A stretch of 64,000 bases of DNA from Streptomyces pseudovenezuelae. Lineage in GTDB: Bacteria > Actinomycetota > Actinomycetes > Streptomycetales > Streptomycetaceae. The position numbers and the translations under genes are program-made. The notes beneath the pieces are model-generated. The model was not told where the DNA came from, made no database searches, and saw only the letters and a list, made by a program, of their open reading frames with translations. The DNA is taken from contig NZ_JARXVH010000007.1 in assembly GCF_029892565.1 (NCBI RefSeq), forward strand, positions 186,001 to 250,000, given 5' to 3'. This document shows, piece after piece, positions 62,374 to 64,000 of this stretch (positions are counted from its first letter, which is position 1; each line of letters begins with the position of its first letter).

Positions 62374-62411
62374 CGAAGGCCCGGCACCCCTTGAGAGGTG
62401 CCGGGCCTTCG
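62374..62411. terminator. Bidirectional terminator between the SDR gene and groEL1
   Basis: A perfect 15-bp stem (62374-62388 with 62397-62411) with an 8-base loop lies between the convergent stops. Confidence 0.85.
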
Positions 62412-62429
62412 ACGATTCACCGACCTGCG

Positions 62430-64000
62430 TCAGTGGGCGTGGCTGTGACCGGCGGCGGCCGGCTCTTCCTCTTCCTTCTTCTCGACGACCAGAGTCTCGG
62501 TCGTCAGGAGGAGGGAGGCGATGGAGGCGGCGTTCTCCAGGGCGGAGCGGGTGACCTTGACCGGGTCGATGACGCCGGCCTTGACCAGGTCGCCGTACTC
62601 GCCGGTGGCGGCGTTGAAGCCCTGGCCCTTCTCGAGCTCGGCGACCTTCGCGGTGATGACGTAGCCCTCGAGGCCCGCGTTCTCCGCGATCCAGCGCAGC
62701 GGCTCGACGACCGCGCGGCGCACGACGGCGACACCGGTGGCCTCGTCGCCGGTCTTGCCCAGGCCGCCCTCCAGCACCTTCGCGGCGTGGACGAGCGCGG
62801 AGCCACCACCGGAGACGATGCCCTCCTCGACCGCGGCGCGGGTCGCGGAGATGGCGTCCTCCAGACGGTGCTTCTTCTCCTTGAGCTCCACCTCGGTGGC
62901 GGCGCCGACCTTGATCACGCACACGCCGCCGGCCAGCTTCGCGAGGCGCTCCTGGAGCTTCTCGCGGTCCCAGTCGGAGTCGGTGTTCTCGATCTCGGCC
63001 TTGATCTGGGCGATGCGGCCGGTGACCGCGCCGGAGTCGCCGGCACCGTCGACGACCGTGGTGTCGTCCTTGGTGACGGTGACGCGGCGGGCGGAGCCGA
63101 GCACGTCCAGGCCGACCTGGTCGAGCTTGAGGCCGACCTCCTCGGAGACGACCGTGGCGCCGGTGAGGATCGCCAGGTCCTCCAGCATCGCCTTGCGGCG
63201 GTCGCCGAAGCCGGGGGCCTTGACCGCGACCGCGTTGAAGGTGCCGCGGATCTTGTTCACGACCAGGGTCGACAGGGCCTCGCCCTCGACGTCCTCGGCG
63301 ATGATCAGCAGCGGCTTGGAGGAGTTGGCCTGGATGACCTTCTCCAGCAGCGGCAGCAGGTCGGCGATCGCACCGATCTTGCCCTGCGTGATGAGGATGT
63401 ACGGCTCGTCGAGGACGGCCTCCATGCGCTCCTGGTCCGTGACGAAGTACGGCGACAGGTAGCCCTTGTCGAAGGCCATGCCCTCGGTGAAGTCCAGCTC
63501 CAGACCGAAGGTGTTGGACTCCTCGACGGTGATGACACCGTCCTTGCCGACCTTGTCCATCGCCTCGGCGATCAGCTCGCCGACCTGGCTGTCCTGCGCG
63601 GACAGACCGGCGACGGCCGCGATGTCGGCCTTGTCGTCGATCGGGCGCGCGGTGGCGAGCAGCTCGTCGGAGACGGCCTTGACGGCGGCGTCGATGCCCT
63701 TCTTCAGGGCGGCCGGGGAGGCGCCGGCGGCGACGTTGCGCAGGCCCTCGCGGACGAGCGCCTGGGCCAGCACGGTGGCGGTGGTCGTACCGTCACCCGC
63801 GATGTCGTTGGTCTTGGTCGCCACCTCCTTCACCAGCTGGGCGCCGAGGTTCTCGTACGGGTCGTCGAGCTCGACCTCGCGGGCGATGGTGACACCGTCG
63901 TTGGTGATGGTGGGTGCGCCGAACTTCTTGTCGATGACGACGTTGCGGCCCTTGGGGCCGATCGTCACCTTGACCGTGTCGGCAAGCTTGTTGACGCCGC
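62430..64000 (-). CDS. groEL1: Chaperonin GroEL1, N-terminus beyond the right edge
   Basis: About 523 residues are visible; the first few tens are outside the window. The conserved stretches VTIGPKGRNVVIDKKFG, GDGTTTATVLAQ, and ATEVELKEKKHRLEDA are present. The C-terminus is histidine-rich (AAAGHSHAH) in place of the Gly/Met tail, typical of actinobacterial GroEL1. GroEL folds proteins in the cytosol; GroEL1 in Streptomyces usually follows groES, which would lie outside. The start and any HrcA/CIRCE element are not visible. Confidence 0.95.
   Translation of the reverse strand, partial: GVNKLADTVKVTIGPKGRNVVIDKKFGAPTITNDGVTIAREVELDDPYENLGAQLVKEVATKTNDIAGDGTTTATVLAQALVREGLRNVAAGASPAALKKGIDAAVKAVSDELLATARPIDDKADIAAVAGLSAQDSQVGELIAEAMDKVGKDGVITVEESNTFGLELDFTEGMAFDKGYLSPYFVTDQERMEAVLDEPYILITQGKIGAIADLLPLLEKVIQANSSKPLLIIAEDVEGEALSTLVVNKIRGTFNAVAVKAPGFGDRRKAMLEDLAILTGATVVSEEVGLKLDQVGLDVLGSARRVTVTKDDTTVVDGAGDSGAVTGRIAQIKAEIENTDSDWDREKLQERLAKLAGGVCVIKVGAATEVELKEKKHRLEDAISATRAAVEEGIVSGGGSALVHAAKVLEGGLGKTGDEATGVAVVRRAVVEPLRWIAENAGLEGYVITAKVAELEKGQGFNAATGEYGDLVKAGVIDPVKVTRSALENAASIASLLLTTETLVVEKKEEEEPAAAGHSHAH

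Noticed and set aside
1..64000. CRISPR arrays, insertion sequences, prophage or tRNA genes
   Set aside because: No direct repeats with spacers, transposase or integrase frames, or cloverleaf-like sequences were found.

Overview
The window is chromosomal DNA from a Streptomyces-type actinomycete. It has very high GC, GTG and TTG starts with purine-rich ribosome binding sites, development genes (bldM, whiD and a probable shbA sigma factor), and an array of membrane-anchored Ser/Thr kinases. The order groEL, SDR, LysR, whiD, bldM, shbA, guaB, guaB3, glpD, kinases, gabD2, guaA, P60 hydrolases, pcrA, M23 peptidase, lipase, icmB matches, from memory, the S. coelicolor core around SCO4762-SCO4805. 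I see no phage, insertion sequence, CRISPR array or tRNA.

Left part (1-7.4 kb): a YehLMPQ-like module. A MoxR AAA ATPase and a DUF5682 protein, which runs off the left edge, are read leftward. A SWIM zinc-finger protein and a DUF5691 protein are read rightward. The 133 bp between the two arms holds two divergent matches to the RecA-independent (PafBC-type) DNA-damage promoter. A third match lies just before pcrA at 13 kb. The module therefore looks DNA-damage inducible. IcmB closes this part.

7.4-17.6 kb: a lipase, an M23 endopeptidase, the PcrA helicase, two NlpC/P60 hydrolases and two membrane proteins. The first P60 gene sits behind a c-di-AMP (ydaO-type) riboswitch whose ribosome binding site lies in a hairpin with the start codon. 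17.6-21.5 kb: a LiaFSR-like envelope-stress unit made of a PspC-type histidine kinase, a LuxR-type regulator and a divergent PspC/Toastrack-like protein.

21.7-33.8 kb: a DoxX protein, membrane and DUF4429 proteins, a class II aldolase, a flavin/PNPOx protein, guaA, a chorismate mutase preceded by a Phe/Tyr leader peptide and terminator (a probable attenuator), an anchored protein of unknown role, and a GMC oxidoreductase/succinate-semialdehyde dehydrogenase operon.

33.9-49.8 kb: six leftward Ser/Thr-kinase genes, interrupted by a metallo-beta-lactamase-fold hydrolase, an AraC regulator and a small secreted SH3-like protein. Each kinase has one membrane span and a related extracytoplasmic domain. 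The largest (43986-47324) has lost the key catalytic motifs and carries about 500 low-complexity residues where the activation segment should be.

50-64 kb: a secreted serine hydrolase, glpD, a nucleotide-sugar dehydrogenase homologue without its catalytic residues, guaB3, guaB, shbA, bldM (with an exact sigma-BldN-type promoter), whiD, LysR, a MOSC protein, an SDR and the 5'-truncated groEL1. Strong hairpin terminators separate most convergent units.
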